A stretch of 64,000 nucleotides of DNA from Bubalus kerabau (GCF_029407905.1 NC_073641.1:21435001-21499000); one strand, 5' to 3'; positions 22,383 to 33,754 are shown, counted from the stretch's first letter. The notes: generated from the sequence alone by a model not told the origin. Numbers and translations are program-made.

Positions 22383-23645
22383 TCAATGTATCTGTGTGGT
22401 GGAAACACTATTATATATAGTGATACTGACTATCTCTTTTCAGCTCTCCATTTAGTGGCCACAGTGGAAATCAGACAAGAAAAATTATACAATAGAAATT
22501 CCCAAAGCCTACAAATCAGGGTTCCCCCCCCACCCCCGCCCCCTGAGATAAACATATATTTACTAGCACACCAGTGGCTACATGTGTAGACAGATCCCAT
22601 TGTTTTGGGTAGATATTCATTTTGGTCCATGACATAATTCAGAAGGTATTCCATTCACGCCCCAGTTCAGCATGAGCTCTTTCCATAGCTCCCTACACGA
22701 GACTCGAAACAAGAGGATGGTTTTTAAGATCCGCAAGTGAATTGCTTTAGTTATAAAACAGAGAGCAGGTGCCTTTTGGGTACTTCAGTTTCACATCTTT
22801 TCAAAAACGTATCAGAACTTTTTTCAAGAACCATTTTTCTCCCAAAGTCCGATGACTGTGCTTCTCTTTTATCATCATTTACAGCTTTTGAAATTACTAC
22901 AATTTGAAGGACATTTGCAATCTGTCTTGAAAGCCAATGAGTCTGTAGCTCTGGATGCAGAAAACAATAACTTATTTCCCCTTTCACAGTAGAAAACTAT
23001 TCTCTTATCTTTGTGTAAATAAGAAAATGAAATGTTTTGTTTAGTCAGGAACAACTCAAGGTCTTTCTAACAGCCTGTATTCTGACGATGTGTGTGTGAC
23101 TCTGAGCTTCTAGTTCTACTATAGAAGTCCACAAATATTCCTCTTCCAAGACACCTGAGGAAAGCAAATCGTGCTGATATATGTTATTTTCTGTGTTTGT
23201 GCTAAAAACTGAAAGCATAGCTGAGCATTCTTCAGAAATTTTTCATTTCTCATATATGTCTTTGAGAGCTATAATCCTTACTTAAGCAGACATCTTAAAC
23301 ATTTATGGAGGGATTCTGGAGAATTTTCCTTTGGAGGTTTTTTCCAAAAATTAAGAAAGGTGTTCACCAGCCTGTGACAGATTTGTTGTGAAAAGAGTAA
23401 TGTGGCTGCTCAGAGGCAGTGCTGTGGCTTTAATTCAAGCTGACATAATTAAGCTGTAAACATATTAGTTTCTTTTGATTAAACTTTAGCTGGAAATAGA
23501 GAATCGAAATCATTGAGATTAAAATAAATATTCTTACTATGAAATGAATGGAAATAGAGTGTTCAGAATCATAAAGACAAGGACCTAAATATCACCGGAG
23601 AGTCCTTAAAGGTAACTGGAAATATCCCTGGGAAGAATTTAGTGT
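22383..23645. other. Largest clean unlabelled stretch; contains a C-rich run
   Basis: No repeat family seen over about 1.26 kb, unusual for this window. A C-rich run lies at 22524-22543. The part at about 23360-23530 is rich in TAATTA/TTGATTAAA-type words and looks like a possible conserved non-coding element (see findings). Confidence 0.5.
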
Positions 23646-23832
23646 TTTCCAAAGTTGGTCCTCAGACCACTTGAGAATGGAACTTGTGACATTAGATTTT
23701 TGGTTGTCTACCGCTAGCCGACTGAACTGAATCAGAGCAGGGTGTAGGAATGGTCAGAAAACTTGTAAATTTTTCACAAGGTCCTTGGAAGGTTTTTATG
23801 TACACTAAAGTTATAACCCACTGATTTAGAAT
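23646..23832 (+). mobile_element. MER5-type hAT-Charlie DNA transposon
   Basis: It starts agtgttttccaaagttggtc, passes an actgaactgaatcagagcag block and ends actaaagttataacccactg. This is the expected pattern of a short non-autonomous element with related ends. Confidence 0.6.
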
Positions 23833-23834
23833 CA

Positions 23835-23965
23835 GTAACTGAATTTGCTTTAGTTTCTGCAACTGCAAAATGGAATGGTAAAATAGGGCTGTTGGCAGAT
23901 TGAATGAGTTCATATATGTAAAAAGCTTAGAACGACATGCTATTCTAGAGTAAATTATGTATGAA
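23835..23965 (+). mobile_element. MIR SINE 3' part
   Basis: ttctgcaactgcaaaatgg, aatagggctgttggcagatt, gaatgagttcatatatgta, and aaagcttagaacgacatgct follow MIR sense order. A Bov-tA then interrupts the end. Confidence 0.7.
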
Positions 23966-24170
23966 AATGGAAAGTGAAAGTGGAGTTGCTCAGGCATGTC
24001 TAACTCTTTGTGACCCCATGGGGTGTAGCCCCCCAGGCTCCTTCTTCCGTGGGATTTTCCAGGCAAGAATACTAGAGTAGGTTGCCATTTCCTTCTCCAG
24101 GGGATCTTCCTGATCCAGGGATCGAACTTGGGTCTCCTGCGTTGCAGGCAGATTCTTTATGGTCTGAGGC
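23966..24170 (-). mobile_element. Bov-tA SINE
   Basis: Minus copy, BovA first and the tRNA-like head ending ttctttatggtctgaggcag. Confidence 0.9.
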
Positions 24171-24551
24171 AGCTGTTATCACTGCTATTGGTTTTGTTGT
24201 TACTTTTGTCAAGGGATTATCAGTGTTAGCTGCAATGGAAACAAACTAGAATGCTTCCAATCATTGCAACTATCTGAGGCCTTAAATGTCTTAATGAAGT
24301 GAGCACACAGCTAAAGAACTAGCCTCAATTTAATATAATCATGGATATTGAATAGCCATGCTATTATTTTGCATAGTTTTCCATAATTTCCTATTGCATA
24401 TGTAAATTTTTAATCACTTAATTTTTCTGGAAAGGCTACATTTATTTTTATTACTTCAGAAATGTTAGATGTCATTCTAAAATCATGGTGATGTCTTTGT
24501 CTTGCATATGGAATTCAATTTTTATGTTATTTACGAACAAAAGCAAACTCG
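24171..24551. other. Unlabelled AT-rich DNA
   Basis: Nothing recognised apart from a possible few bases of MIR end at the start. Confidence 0.5.
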
Positions 24552-24637
24552 GGGAGATAGCAAAGGACAGGGAAGCCTGGAGTGCTGCAGTCCATGGGGT
24601 CGCAGAGTTGGGCATGACTTAGCAACTGAACAACAAC
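24552..24637 (+). mobile_element. BovB LINE, very short 3' end
   Basis: Only the final ~86 bases of BovB are present (tcggggagatagcaaaggac to gcaactgaacaacaacaa). It shows how severe 5' truncation can be. Confidence 0.85.
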
Positions 24638-24906
24638 AAGCAAAAGACATTTGTATAAAATAACGATAGGGTGACAGTGATATGATGTTGATTTACATCA
24701 GTTCCTCTAACTCTTCTCAGCTCTTCACTGGGGTTACCAGTCCCTGAGGCAGGAAAGCTCCCATGAAGTGGATGAAGGCTTGATGCTGGGAGGACACCAA
24801 AACAGGGTCAATTAATGTGATTCCGCAGGGAGAGAATGATGGTGGGAACATTTCCTCTAGTTCTCCGTCAGTGACACAGTCGTCATTGGGGCCTGGGAGT
24901 GAGCTT

Positions 24907-25272
24907 TATTTTATTATGATTATTATTTTTTTAGAGTATGGTTAATTTACAGTGTTGTATTAGTTTTAGGCGTACAGCAAAGTGATTCAGTTACATATCT
25001 CTATATGTATTTTTTTAAGATTCCTTTCCCTTATAGGTTATTACAGAATATCGAATATAGCTCCCATGTGCTGTATGCTATATAGTAGGTCCCCGTTGGT
25101 TATCTATTTTATATATAATAGTGTGTATATGTTAATCTCAAACTCCTAACTTTTTTCTCCCCACCCTTTTCCCCTTTGGTAACCGTATGTTTGTTTTTTG
25201 TGTCTGGGAGTCTATTTTGTATATAAGTTCATTTGTATAGTTTTTTTGTATCACCCATGATTCATGCTTGGC
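24907..25272 (-). mobile_element. Artiodactyl L1 3' UTR
   Basis: Antisense L1 3' UTR: tttacagtgttgtattagtt, tacagcaaagtgattcagtt, tttggtaaccgtatgtttg, gagtctattttgtatataag. It is flanked by agtgagctt at 24898-24906 and 25273-25281, a 9-bp target-site duplication. Confidence 0.9.
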
Positions 25273-25281
25273 AGTGAGCTT

Positions 25282-26039
25282 AATGGGAATGAAGATGAAA
25301 GCTTTTCTCTCTCATACCCTTTTCCTGGCTAAATTTTTGTCTGTGCCTGATAATGCCATGCTTGACTTCATGACAGCAAAATCAGCGCAGAGTTAGAGCC
25401 GACCTGGCTGCGGTTTCATGGAGTTTCTCGTATATGCTTAGTAGCTACACAATTCTAAGTTACGCTGTGTTTGAATAAATAAGATTTTGTTTATTATTAG
25501 AGTTGTGTGGTTTGCATGAATGTTGATGATTTGAAATTGCTGAATCAAATAGTTTTTTTCCCTAGATTCTAATGACATCATGAAGATATTGAGATGTTTG
25601 TATTTTAAAGATTTACTCCTCAGATCTATTCTAAGATGACATAAAAATTTGCATGTAAAGTGGCTCCTGATGTGCTTTTTGTGACACGGAATGTGCTGTG
25701 ATAGAATTCAAGATTTTTATAAAAGTGTATTAGATTAGTTATTAAAAAATACGTAGGGTAAATAGCTGATATCTCAATCTAAAGGCAATGAGAATGGTTT
25801 CTGGATTAGCTTGCTTATGGACTTAATGGACAGCACGCAGATTACTCCCATCTCTAAGATGGTATCTTGGGGTCGTCATATTTTAACTCAAAAATGTACA
25901 AACTCTTGTAAATATGTTTTTGCTCATTACTGAAAGCATTAAAAATATATATATATATTTTAAAGTAAACAGCGCTAATTTTGTGTCAGTATATGGCACA
26001 TTGAAATCCAATGCAAGTGCTTGATGTAGCAAATAACAA
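25282..26039. other. Unlabelled DNA
   Basis: Nothing recognised except a (TA)n tract at 25945-25959. Confidence 0.5.
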
Positions 26040-26165
26040 GAAACCCTTTTAGATGGCTACTGCTATTGGCCACATATTTACAGATGAAAAACTGACTGCA
26101 TGGACAGTTTAAGTATCTTTCCCAAGGTCACACTGTCTAGTAAGTATGATTCATATAGATCTTTT
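26040..26165 (-). mobile_element. MIR fragment
   Basis: tttacagatgaaaaactgac, then ctttcccaaggtcacactgt and ctagtaagta, match the antisense MIR core. Confidence 0.6.
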
Positions 26166-26204
26166 ACAGGAATTATTAGAATCTAAGTAAATGGTTCTAT
26201 AGCC

Positions 26205-26519
26205 CTGGTGAAAGTGAAAAGTCACTCAGTCGTGTTCTCTTTTGCGACCTCAAAGACTGTACAGTCCATGGAATTCTCCAGACCAAAATACTGGAGTGGG
26301 TGGCCTTTCCCTTCCCTAGGGAATCTTCCCAACTCAGGGATCGAACCCAGGTCTCCTGCATTGCAGGTGGATTCTTTACTTAGCTTAGCCTCAAGAGAAG
26401 CCCAAGAATACTGGAGTGGGTATTATTCTTCTCCAGTGGCTCTTCCCCACCTAGGAATCAAACCAGGGTCTCCTGCATTGCAGGTGGGTTCTTTACCTAC
26501 TGAGCTATGAAGGGAGCCC
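26205..26519 (-). mobile_element. Two-headed Bov-tA SINE
   Basis: On the + strand: BovA body, first tRNA-like head ending near 26402, then a short BovA start (caagaatactggagtgggta) and a second head ending gagctatgaagggagccc. Same architecture as the + strand copy at 17916-18466. agccctgg at 26201-26208 and 26515-26522 may be the duplication, but it partly overlaps the head. Confidence 0.88.
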
Positions 26520-26522
26520 TGG

Positions 26523-27120
26523 GAAACAATCATTTAGATGTGGTTCACTAGGTTAGTTCAGTAAATTTATTATTCAGGGCTAAGACTGAACCTTTAACAT
26601 GTCCTTCTATTTACATGGTTTTCAAAGATGTTAGATGCTAAGTGAAGCAGAATTCCTGGTGAATACCTAATGAGTCGTTTCCAGTGTGTCCTTTTCGGTA
26701 AGGTCTTTCTCATCATGTAGTTTAAAAAAAAATACTACTGTGTATTACTAATTTGTATTTAATTGTTTTGATTGTGTAATAATCTTATAAATTTATCTTC
26801 ATTCATTATGCTCTGTTTATACTGTAAGCTTTCAATCACCCTGTAATAAAATAATTAGTCATGTTATTGGTAGACAAGTGCTTTTACAAATTATAAAAAT
26901 GTGCTTATGAACAGTTATTAAAAATAATTTTATGGATACCATAGGCAGTTTTAAAAATATTAAAAATTCAAAGTTCAGTATAAGCTTACATGCAGGCCAA
27001 TTAGAATAAAATTTTTACTATTTTGTCATATTTATTTTATATTTAAAAATTATAGATAAAATTTAAATCCTTTTTATTCTGTATCCTGATCCCATTTCCC
27101 ATATGCAGTCAACCACTATT
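26523..27120. other. Unlabelled AT-rich DNA
   Basis: Nothing recognised. Confidence 0.5.
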
Positions 27121-27127
27121 GAAACCA

Positions 27128-27841
27128 TGCAACTTAGATTCAGACTTGAACCTGTGTATGTTACTCACTCAGTTGTATCCGACTCTGTGATCCCATGGAC
27201 TATAGCCCACTAGGCTCCTCTGACCATGGAATTCTCCAGGCAAGAATACTGGAGTGGGTTGCCATTTCCTTCTCCATGAACCCATGTGCCAGGACTCAAA
27301 CCCAGCCAAAACCCAGATTGGCACTTGAGCCCACAGACTCATAATTTTTGAGATCGCACACCTGATCTTAGGACTTAATGAAGTCCTTAATGACGTCTTG
27401 ATGTCTCATGGCAGAAAGAATTCAGTGAGAGACAAGTGATAGGTAAGAAGTGAATTTATTTAGAGACCAACAGACTCCACAGATGCAGAATGGGCTATCT
27501 GAGAAGGCAAGAGGCCCCAAAATGTGGGGTGGTTAGTTTTTATGGGCTGGATAACTGCATAGGCTAATGTATTATTCTGTTTTGGAAAAGAGAGAGTTCC
27601 AGAAATTGAGCCAGTGTCCATTTATGATCTTTGATGGGCAGCCTTAGAGCTATCATGGCACTGGGGGTTATGTCATTTAGCTAATGTATTACAATGACCA
27701 TATAGTGAGGCTGAAGGTCTACTGGCCGTCCGGTTTTCCACCGTCTTGGACCTAGTTAGTTCTACCAGTTTATGTTGTGTCCTGTGGCTAAGTCATTCTT
27801 TCAAAGGGTGTGTGTGCCTTGCCCCCTTCCCTCCTGTGTCA
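27128..27841 (-). mobile_element. Solo LTR of a ruminant endogenous retrovirus (BTLTR1-like)
   Basis: The antisense of a retroviral LTR, about 590 bases after removing the nested SINE. Recognisable blocks include agaaagaattcagtgagaga, ggtaagaagtgaatttattt (AATAAA on the minus strand, 27455-27460), ccaaaatgtggggtggttag, and attacaatgaccatatag. TG/CA-type ends are plausible at 27841 and 27128. No internal retroviral genes are present, so it is a solo LTR. Family name from memory of the pattern; boundaries approximate. Confidence 0.65.
27158..27277 (-). mobile_element. BovA monomer SINE nested in the LTR
   Basis: Minus BovA body lacking a tRNA-like head, splitting the LTR end. tgaacctgtgt before it and tgaacccatgtg after it suggest a diverged duplication. 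Confidence 0.8.
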
Positions 27842-27844
27842 CTA

Positions 27845-28480
27845 TCATGAAATTACTCATTTTTATATTGCTTTTACACACACACACATATACACATCCA
27901 GAATATTGTATAAAGTTTAATGTGGTTTTAATTTTTACACAAATTACATACCATGCAAGTAGCATTCTGTAACACGTTTTTTCACTCAACAGTATTTTTT
28001 CCATTTTTGACTATACACTTGTTTATTGATTTGGTTGCCTTATTGGTGGTTATTTTGATCCTTTAAAACATTTTAGTATAAAAAACAGTATCCTAGAACA
28101 TACCAGTGAGAACAGGGAGGATTGTCTGTTTCAGTCTCAGAGTTAATCCCAAGAAAATAGAATTGTGCCCTCAGTGAATATTTGGGAAATGAATAAACAA
28201 ATGACTAAACACTTCAGTGAACATCAGTGTTATATTTGCTTGTGCACATTTGGAGAGCTTCTTTGAAATACATAACCAGAAGTGGAATTGCTGGACCTTA
28301 GGATAAATAGGATTACGGAATTCCCTGAATAATACAGTTATTCCATGAAATAGCTGCAAGTTTATTCTCTGGTAATCAGCATGAGTGTTATCTGTTTTCA
28401 GCATTGTTGCCATGATTTTATCAGACTTTAAAATTTTTGACTGTTTGTTAGGTGAGACATCTGTCATTATGTTTTAATTA
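27845..28480 (-). mobile_element. Old L1M-type LINE 3' region
   Basis: agtagcattctgtaacacg, ttttttcactcaacagtatt and ataaccagaagtggaattgc match antisense L1M blocks. A short (CA)n lies at about 27877-27897. Very diverged. Confidence 0.55.
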
Positions 28481-28489
28481 TTTACATCT

Positions 28490-29343
28490 GTCCTTATTGC
28501 TAGCAAAGTTGTGTAGTTTCTCAAATGTTCATTAACCATTTTTTCCTATTAGTTTAATTTAAACATGCTATTATAACTTTATCATTTGTTCCTAAAACAT
28601 ATACTTATGTCATAGAAGGTCTAAGGCTAAAATGACAATATGTATGCCAGACCACTTACAATTTAAATTTACAGATAAATAACTTGAATCACTAAATATT
28701 CCACCATGTATAGTAAAATGTTAATGCTGAACTGTCACCCACAAACTAAGAAATTATCATCTTTGTTTTTTTTTTAATCTATAATTAAATACAGAGCATA
28801 AATCTTAGGCCCTTGCACAAAACTTGTTTTCTAGTTTCAATAATTATGAAATTATTTTTATGTACAGTTCTTTGAGAGTTAAATTTACTGTATTAACAAC
28901 CATATAACAAATACATCATGGTCCTATTATATTTTTAAAATAGCTTATTAAAGCTCATCAGACAGAATATGTATCAGTGTTTATCATTACTTTTTGGGCA
29001 GGATGAATTCTGTAGACTAGTAATCCTGGCATAAATCTTTGGTGACATTAGTAGGGTTTTAACTGGCAACATTAAAATTTCTGGTTTTCATAAAAACAAC
29101 TTACATATGCAAAAGTTAGCAATTATGTCTATATTTGTATCAATGAAGTTCTCTAATATGTGAAGACTGAGAGAAAGATATTAAGAGACAGACAGACAGA
29201 ATGAAATCAAACAGACCAGAAAGACAGAATAAGATTGTGAGATTATGGAAAGAGGATGAATATGGTAGAAATAGATGAAGCTGGAGATAATAAGGCATTG
29301 TTGTCCTTTGCTTATGAGCCTGCCTGGGATGATTTGCATACAT
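28490..29343. other. Unlabelled AT-rich DNA
   Basis: A purine-rich segment with (gaca)n words lies at about 29165-29230. Nothing else recognised. Confidence 0.5.
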
Positions 29344-29562
29344 GCATGCTGAGTCGCTTCAGTCATGTCCAAGTCTGCAATCCTGTGGACTGTAGCCCAC
29401 CAGGCTCCTCTTTCCTTGGAATTCTCTAGACAAGAATACTGAAGTGGGTTGCCACACCTTCCTCCAGGGAATCTTCCTGATTCAGGGATCAACCTCGAGT
29501 CTCTTGTATCGCCTGCACTGGCAGCTAGATTCTTTACCTTTAGTGCCACCTGGAAGCCCCTT
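29344..29562 (-). mobile_element. Bov-tA SINE
   Basis: Minus copy with BovA then head; small insertions in the head region (tcttgtatcgcctgcactgg). Confidence 0.9.
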
Positions 29563-30639
29563 GTACCCTAAAAGCAGTAGAAAAAAGTGATCAGTTTTTA
29601 TCTTATCTGAATGTTATCAGGGCATGTCCAAGTAGCAGAAGTCAAATTCAAAGTCACTGGAGGGAACTCTGATAAACTCCTGAAAAAAAAAAAAAAAAGT
29701 ACTTGATCATGATAATGTAATTGAGGAAGGAAATTACAGTCAAATATGATAGCTGATGAAAGAGTGCATGGATAAGTAAAATCCACAAAATATCATAAAT
29801 ATATCATTTGGCTTTTTCTTCTTCCTTGCTCAAGAAAATTTCATGAGAATTGCTAACAATAAAACTTCAATATTACATAAGCTGTAATCCCCTTCAACTA
29901 GTCTTCCTGATTGAGATACCAACAACAAATAATATATCCACAATGTACAAAAGAAGGAAAATAATGTATTGATGATATACTATCAGTTAAAAATCCCTGG
30001 AATAATTCAGCACTGAAAATGATGAATGTAAGAGAACAAAGCTGTATTTTTTTTTTTTTTTAAAGGAAGTGTAGATAGGTTGTAGGAAATGATTGTCAAT
30101 TCATTCTGATTGTGATTCCAAGAAGCTTTTAGTCAGAATCTTGAGCATAGCAACTCAGTCTTAGTGGGAAAAAAAATTTGCAGGCAATTTGAAGGGAGTA
30201 GAAAGAGCAAAAGAAAGTATGATGAAAGACCTGAAATATTATGCAACTAAAGAGTATTTACAGCCTGGCTAAATAGATGAATGAACCTATTAGTTATTTT
30301 TAAAGGAGAATAAATGCTTCAAGAGAAAGAGATTTAAGGGGTGATACTAAGGGCAGCTATGAGAATTCCTCAGACAAAATAAAGATTTCTTATAAAGAAG
30401 AATTTGCTGGGAGTATGATCTAACAGAATGCAGAAAACTTTCCAATGGAATTAGTAAGAATTCCCTTAAGTAATAAGGACATCAGATATCGGTAAGACAA
30501 CTGTCATAGAAAAGTGTGAGAGACATTTCATCCTTGCTGCAGAGGAACAGCAAAGTGGAACTCTTCTGTCTTTTCATCCCAGTTCTCTTAGAGAAGGCAC
30601 TAGAGAACTCTTTGACAGGCACTACATCAGAGAGTTAAT
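29563..30639. other. Unlabelled DNA with homopolymer runs
   Basis: A run at about 29683-29698 and T run at about 30047-30061. No gene or family recognised. Confidence 0.5.
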
Positions 30640-30767
30640 ACTTTATAATTTGGAGTCTCTGTCCTTCACTAGCTGTGAGTGAGAGCAAATTACTTCAACT
30701 TTCTACATCTTAGTTTTCCTGGCCTGTAAAATGTGCGTAAGTTATGGCACCTTATTAGGATACTGTT
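30640..30767 (+). mobile_element. MIR SINE interrupted by BovB
   Basis: cttcactagctgtgagtgag, caaattacttcaactttct, and gttttcctggcctgtaaaat follow sense MIR order. The BovB insertion at 30782-31327 cuts off its end; a little may continue from 31342. Confidence 0.7.
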
Positions 30768-30781
30768 AGTATCAATTATAA

Positions 30782-31327
30782 AAAAAGATGCTTACTCCTT
30801 GAAAGAAAAGTTATGACCAACCTAGACAGCATGTTAAAAAGCAGAGACATTACTTTGCCAATAAAGGTCCGTCTAGTCAAGGCTATGGTTTTTCTAGTAG
30901 TCATGTATGGATGTAGGAGTTGGACTATAAAGAAAGCTGAGTGGCAAAGAATTGATGCTTTTGAACTGTGGTGTTGGAGAAGACTCTTGAGAGTCCCTTG
31001 GACTGCAAGGAGATCCAACCAGTCCATCCTGAAGGAAATCGGCCCTGAATGTTCATTGGAAGGACTGATGTTGAAGCTGAAACTCCAATACTTTGGCCAC
31101 CTGATGCAAAGAACTGACTCACTGGAAAAGACACTGTGCTGGGAAAGATTGAAGGCAAGAGGAGAAGGGGACAACAGAGGATGAGATGGTTGGATGGCAT
31201 CACCGACTCAATGGACATGAGTTTGAGTAAACTCCGGGAGTTGGTGATGGACAGGGAGCCCTGCAGGCATGCTACAGTCCATGGGGTCGCAAAGAGTTGG
31301 ACATGCCTAAGCAACTGAACTGAACTG
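30782..31327 (+). mobile_element. BovB LINE 3' end with perfect 14-bp target-site duplication
   Basis: Sense BovB 3' portion, 5'-truncated. A 123-codon RT C-terminal piece (30813-31184) is followed by a 1-base frame change near 31137, after which the tail frame 31136-31318 continues. agtatcaattataa flanks it exactly at 30768-30781 and 31328-31341. Confidence 0.95.
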
Positions 31328-31527
31328 AGTATCAATTATAATACCATGTAAAACTTTTACCATATGCCTATGGCCGTCAGTGCTCCATTTGGGGAGCTAT
31401 TGGTTAATCCATTTTTTTGCAGGCTAATTGAAAGTGGGATATGACTCTTTTTTTTTTTTTTTCCTGAAATAGCTATTTATTGAAAAAAATGAAAAAGTTT
31501 TAGAGTCAGAAAGACCTAAATTTCTTT

Positions 31528-31952
31528 TTTCTTTTTTATTTTAACTTTACAATAATGTATTGGTTTTGCCATATATCAACATGAATCCATCACAGGTATA
31601 CACGTGTTCCCCATCCTGAACCCTCCTCCCTCCTCCCTCCCCATACCATCCCTCTGGGTCATCCCAGTGCACCAGCCCCAAGCATCCAGGATCGTGCATC
31701 GAGCCTAGACTGGCGACTCGTTTCATATATGATATTATACATGTTTCAATGTCATTCTCCCAAATCATCCCACCCTCTCCCTCACCCACAGAGTCCAAAA
31801 GACTGTTCTATACATCAGTGTCTCTTTTGCTGTCTCATATACAGGGTTATTGTTACCATCTTTCTAAATTCCATATATATGCGTTAGTATACTGTATTGG
31901 TGTTTTTCTTTCTGGCTTACTTCACTCTGTATAATAGGCTCCAGTTTCATCC
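31528..31952 (-). mobile_element. Bovine L1 (L1_BT type) 3' end with perfect 14-bp target-site duplication
   Basis: Antisense L1_BT 3' UTR, longer than the copy at 12952: it also includes cacccacagagtccaaaaga, ttattgttaccatctttct and cactctgtataataggctcc. acctaaatttcttt occurs at 31514-31527 and 31953-31966. Confidence 0.95.
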
Positions 31953-31966
31953 ACCTAAATTTCTTT

Positions 31967-32345
31967 AATTAATTTTTTTTTTTAGTTTTCTACTTTTTAA
32001 AAAATTATTGAAGTAAATTTACAAGGTTGTGCTAGTTTCTGAGATATATGGCAAAGTGATTTCAGATAGATAGATAGTCTTTTACATATTCTTCCCTATT
32101 ATTGTTTATTATAAGACATTGAATATAGTTCCCTGTGCTATGCAAGGAGCTTGTTTATCTAGTTTGTGTATAGTAGTTTGCATCTCTTAATCCCAAACTC
32201 CTAATTTATCCCTTCTCCACCCTCTCCTTTGGTAACCATATGATTTTTTTACGTCTGTAAGTCTGCTTCTGTTTTGTAAATAAGTTCATTTGTATCATAT
32301 ATTAGATTCCACGTATAAGTGATATCATACTTGTCTTTCTTGAAT
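31967..32345 (-). mobile_element. Artiodactyl L1 3' UTR, older
   Basis: aaggttgtgctagtttctga, ttgaatatagttccctgtgc, ctttggtaaccatatgattt and ataagttcatttgtatcata match the same 3' UTR type as at 24.9 kb, antisense. Confidence 0.88.
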
Positions 32346-32358
32346 ATGTGACTTCTAA

Positions 32359-32416
32359 TATCAAAATAGTCACAATATAAATATTGATATCAAAATAGTC
32401 AGAATATAAATATTGA
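32359..32416. repeat. 29-bp tandem duplication
   Basis: A 29-base unit (starting tatcaaaatagtcac) occurs at 32359-32387 and again at 32388-32416 with one C/G difference. Confidence 0.95.
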
Positions 32417-32829
32417 TGAGAAGTTTTACTTTATCTCAGAAACAGCATTATGGCTTCACAAATGGAATATTTTACCCCAGAATTTTAATCAGGATATGAC
32501 ATCTATAGAATTTAGAGTAACAGTGCTGTTATCTGCGAAATCCGTTATTTGACTGGGTCTTATTACTTCATTTTTAATATTGACATTAAGTTAGATATTG
32601 TTTTGTTACTTGAGATTTCCTCTTCTTTTTCCTTTTTTGAAAACAGGTACAATTATGTTACTAATGAGACTTTGAGAGATTAGGATAAAATAGACATTCT
32701 CATTGAATTATTAATGTACCAAATTGTAGAGTTCTGTCTTTTGCACGAATTCCTACATTTCATTTTACAGTGCAGTCTCTACAGCAATGGAGGCTTCAGA
32801 AACCTTTTTGGATTCTTTTGTCATAATTT
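32417..32829. other. Unlabelled DNA
   Basis: Nothing recognised. Confidence 0.5.
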
Positions 32830-33205
32830 AAGGTTTTCCTACTTCCCTGCCTCCCACTGAATAAAAGCCCTTCCTGTACTTTTCTGGGTAACCAGATCTG
32901 ATCACAGCTGTGAAATTCATCTGACTTCTCCGTGTAATCCTTCTTGCCGCATCCCTGTCTCAGCCCTCAGCTTGGATTCTTCCCGCTTCCCTCCATCCGG
33001 AGCCTGCAGTGTACTGTCTCGTTGCGTAATTGTTTATATACTTCTGACGTGTTCTCATGCACGTATTTACTCTGTCTCCTTTAGGATCAGAAGCTCCCAA
33101 AGAAATAAAGCACATCTTCTCTTTCCCTAGTAATCCTCAAAGCTCTCGATGGCGTGCTGTGCCCACCCACAGAAGGGGATCAGTAAACATGATATAATGG
33201 ATTGG
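32830..33205 (+). mobile_element. Probable L2 LINE 3' region
   Basis: The order of Pro/Leu-like C/T-rich text, ttgcgtaattgtttatatac, then aggatcagaagctcccaaag and a terminal cagtaaaca pattern resembles a diverged sense L2 3' end. Confidence 0.45.
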
Positions 33206-33754
33206 ATTGGAGTCGCCTTATCCCCCTACATTTGCCTTAGGGGGTCTCCTGCAGTGCTCTGTCTAAAGTAGTTGAGGCTTGGGAGTTGTGTTCTCATTAT
33301 GCTAATAGTTATGACTTCTTTTATTTTTGAAAACCCAGTTGTTGGGTTCCAAGCTAAACATGCTATTCTCTACACCTTGCAATTCTCCACGAGAAGCTGC
33401 CTTCTCCATCTTCTGTTCTCCTAGGCCATCCTACCCCTTCCTATCCCAAAAGTAGGTGAAGGATAAGAGGAAGTTGCAGTATTTACTCTGAGATGGAAAG
33501 CCTTGAGCCCCGGGGCTGCCTCTAGACCACTGTTTTGTTCAGCTGCTCTCAGGTTTCACTACAAGACCTGTCAGAAACCAAGTTTGTGCCTGAAAAACAA
33601 GTTCATCTGTAATTTCCATTTCTTTCAACACTCTGCTGTGTTTTTTTCTTATTTGGAAACTTCTCAGCAGAGTAGCAGGCTCTTGTCAGCACTAATCCTT
33701 TTCCTCTCTCAAATGGCATATCCTTCTGTCAGGCGAATGTATGCTGCTCAGTTC
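33206..33754. other. Unlabelled DNA
   Basis: No repeat recognised. A 96-codon frame (33503-33793) crosses into the LTR and is unlikely to be coding. Confidence 0.5.

Noticed and set aside
29165..29230. CRISPR-like or regulatory repeat at the gaca-rich tract
   Set aside because: It is a simple purine-rich microsatellite; CRISPR arrays do not occur in this kind of genome.
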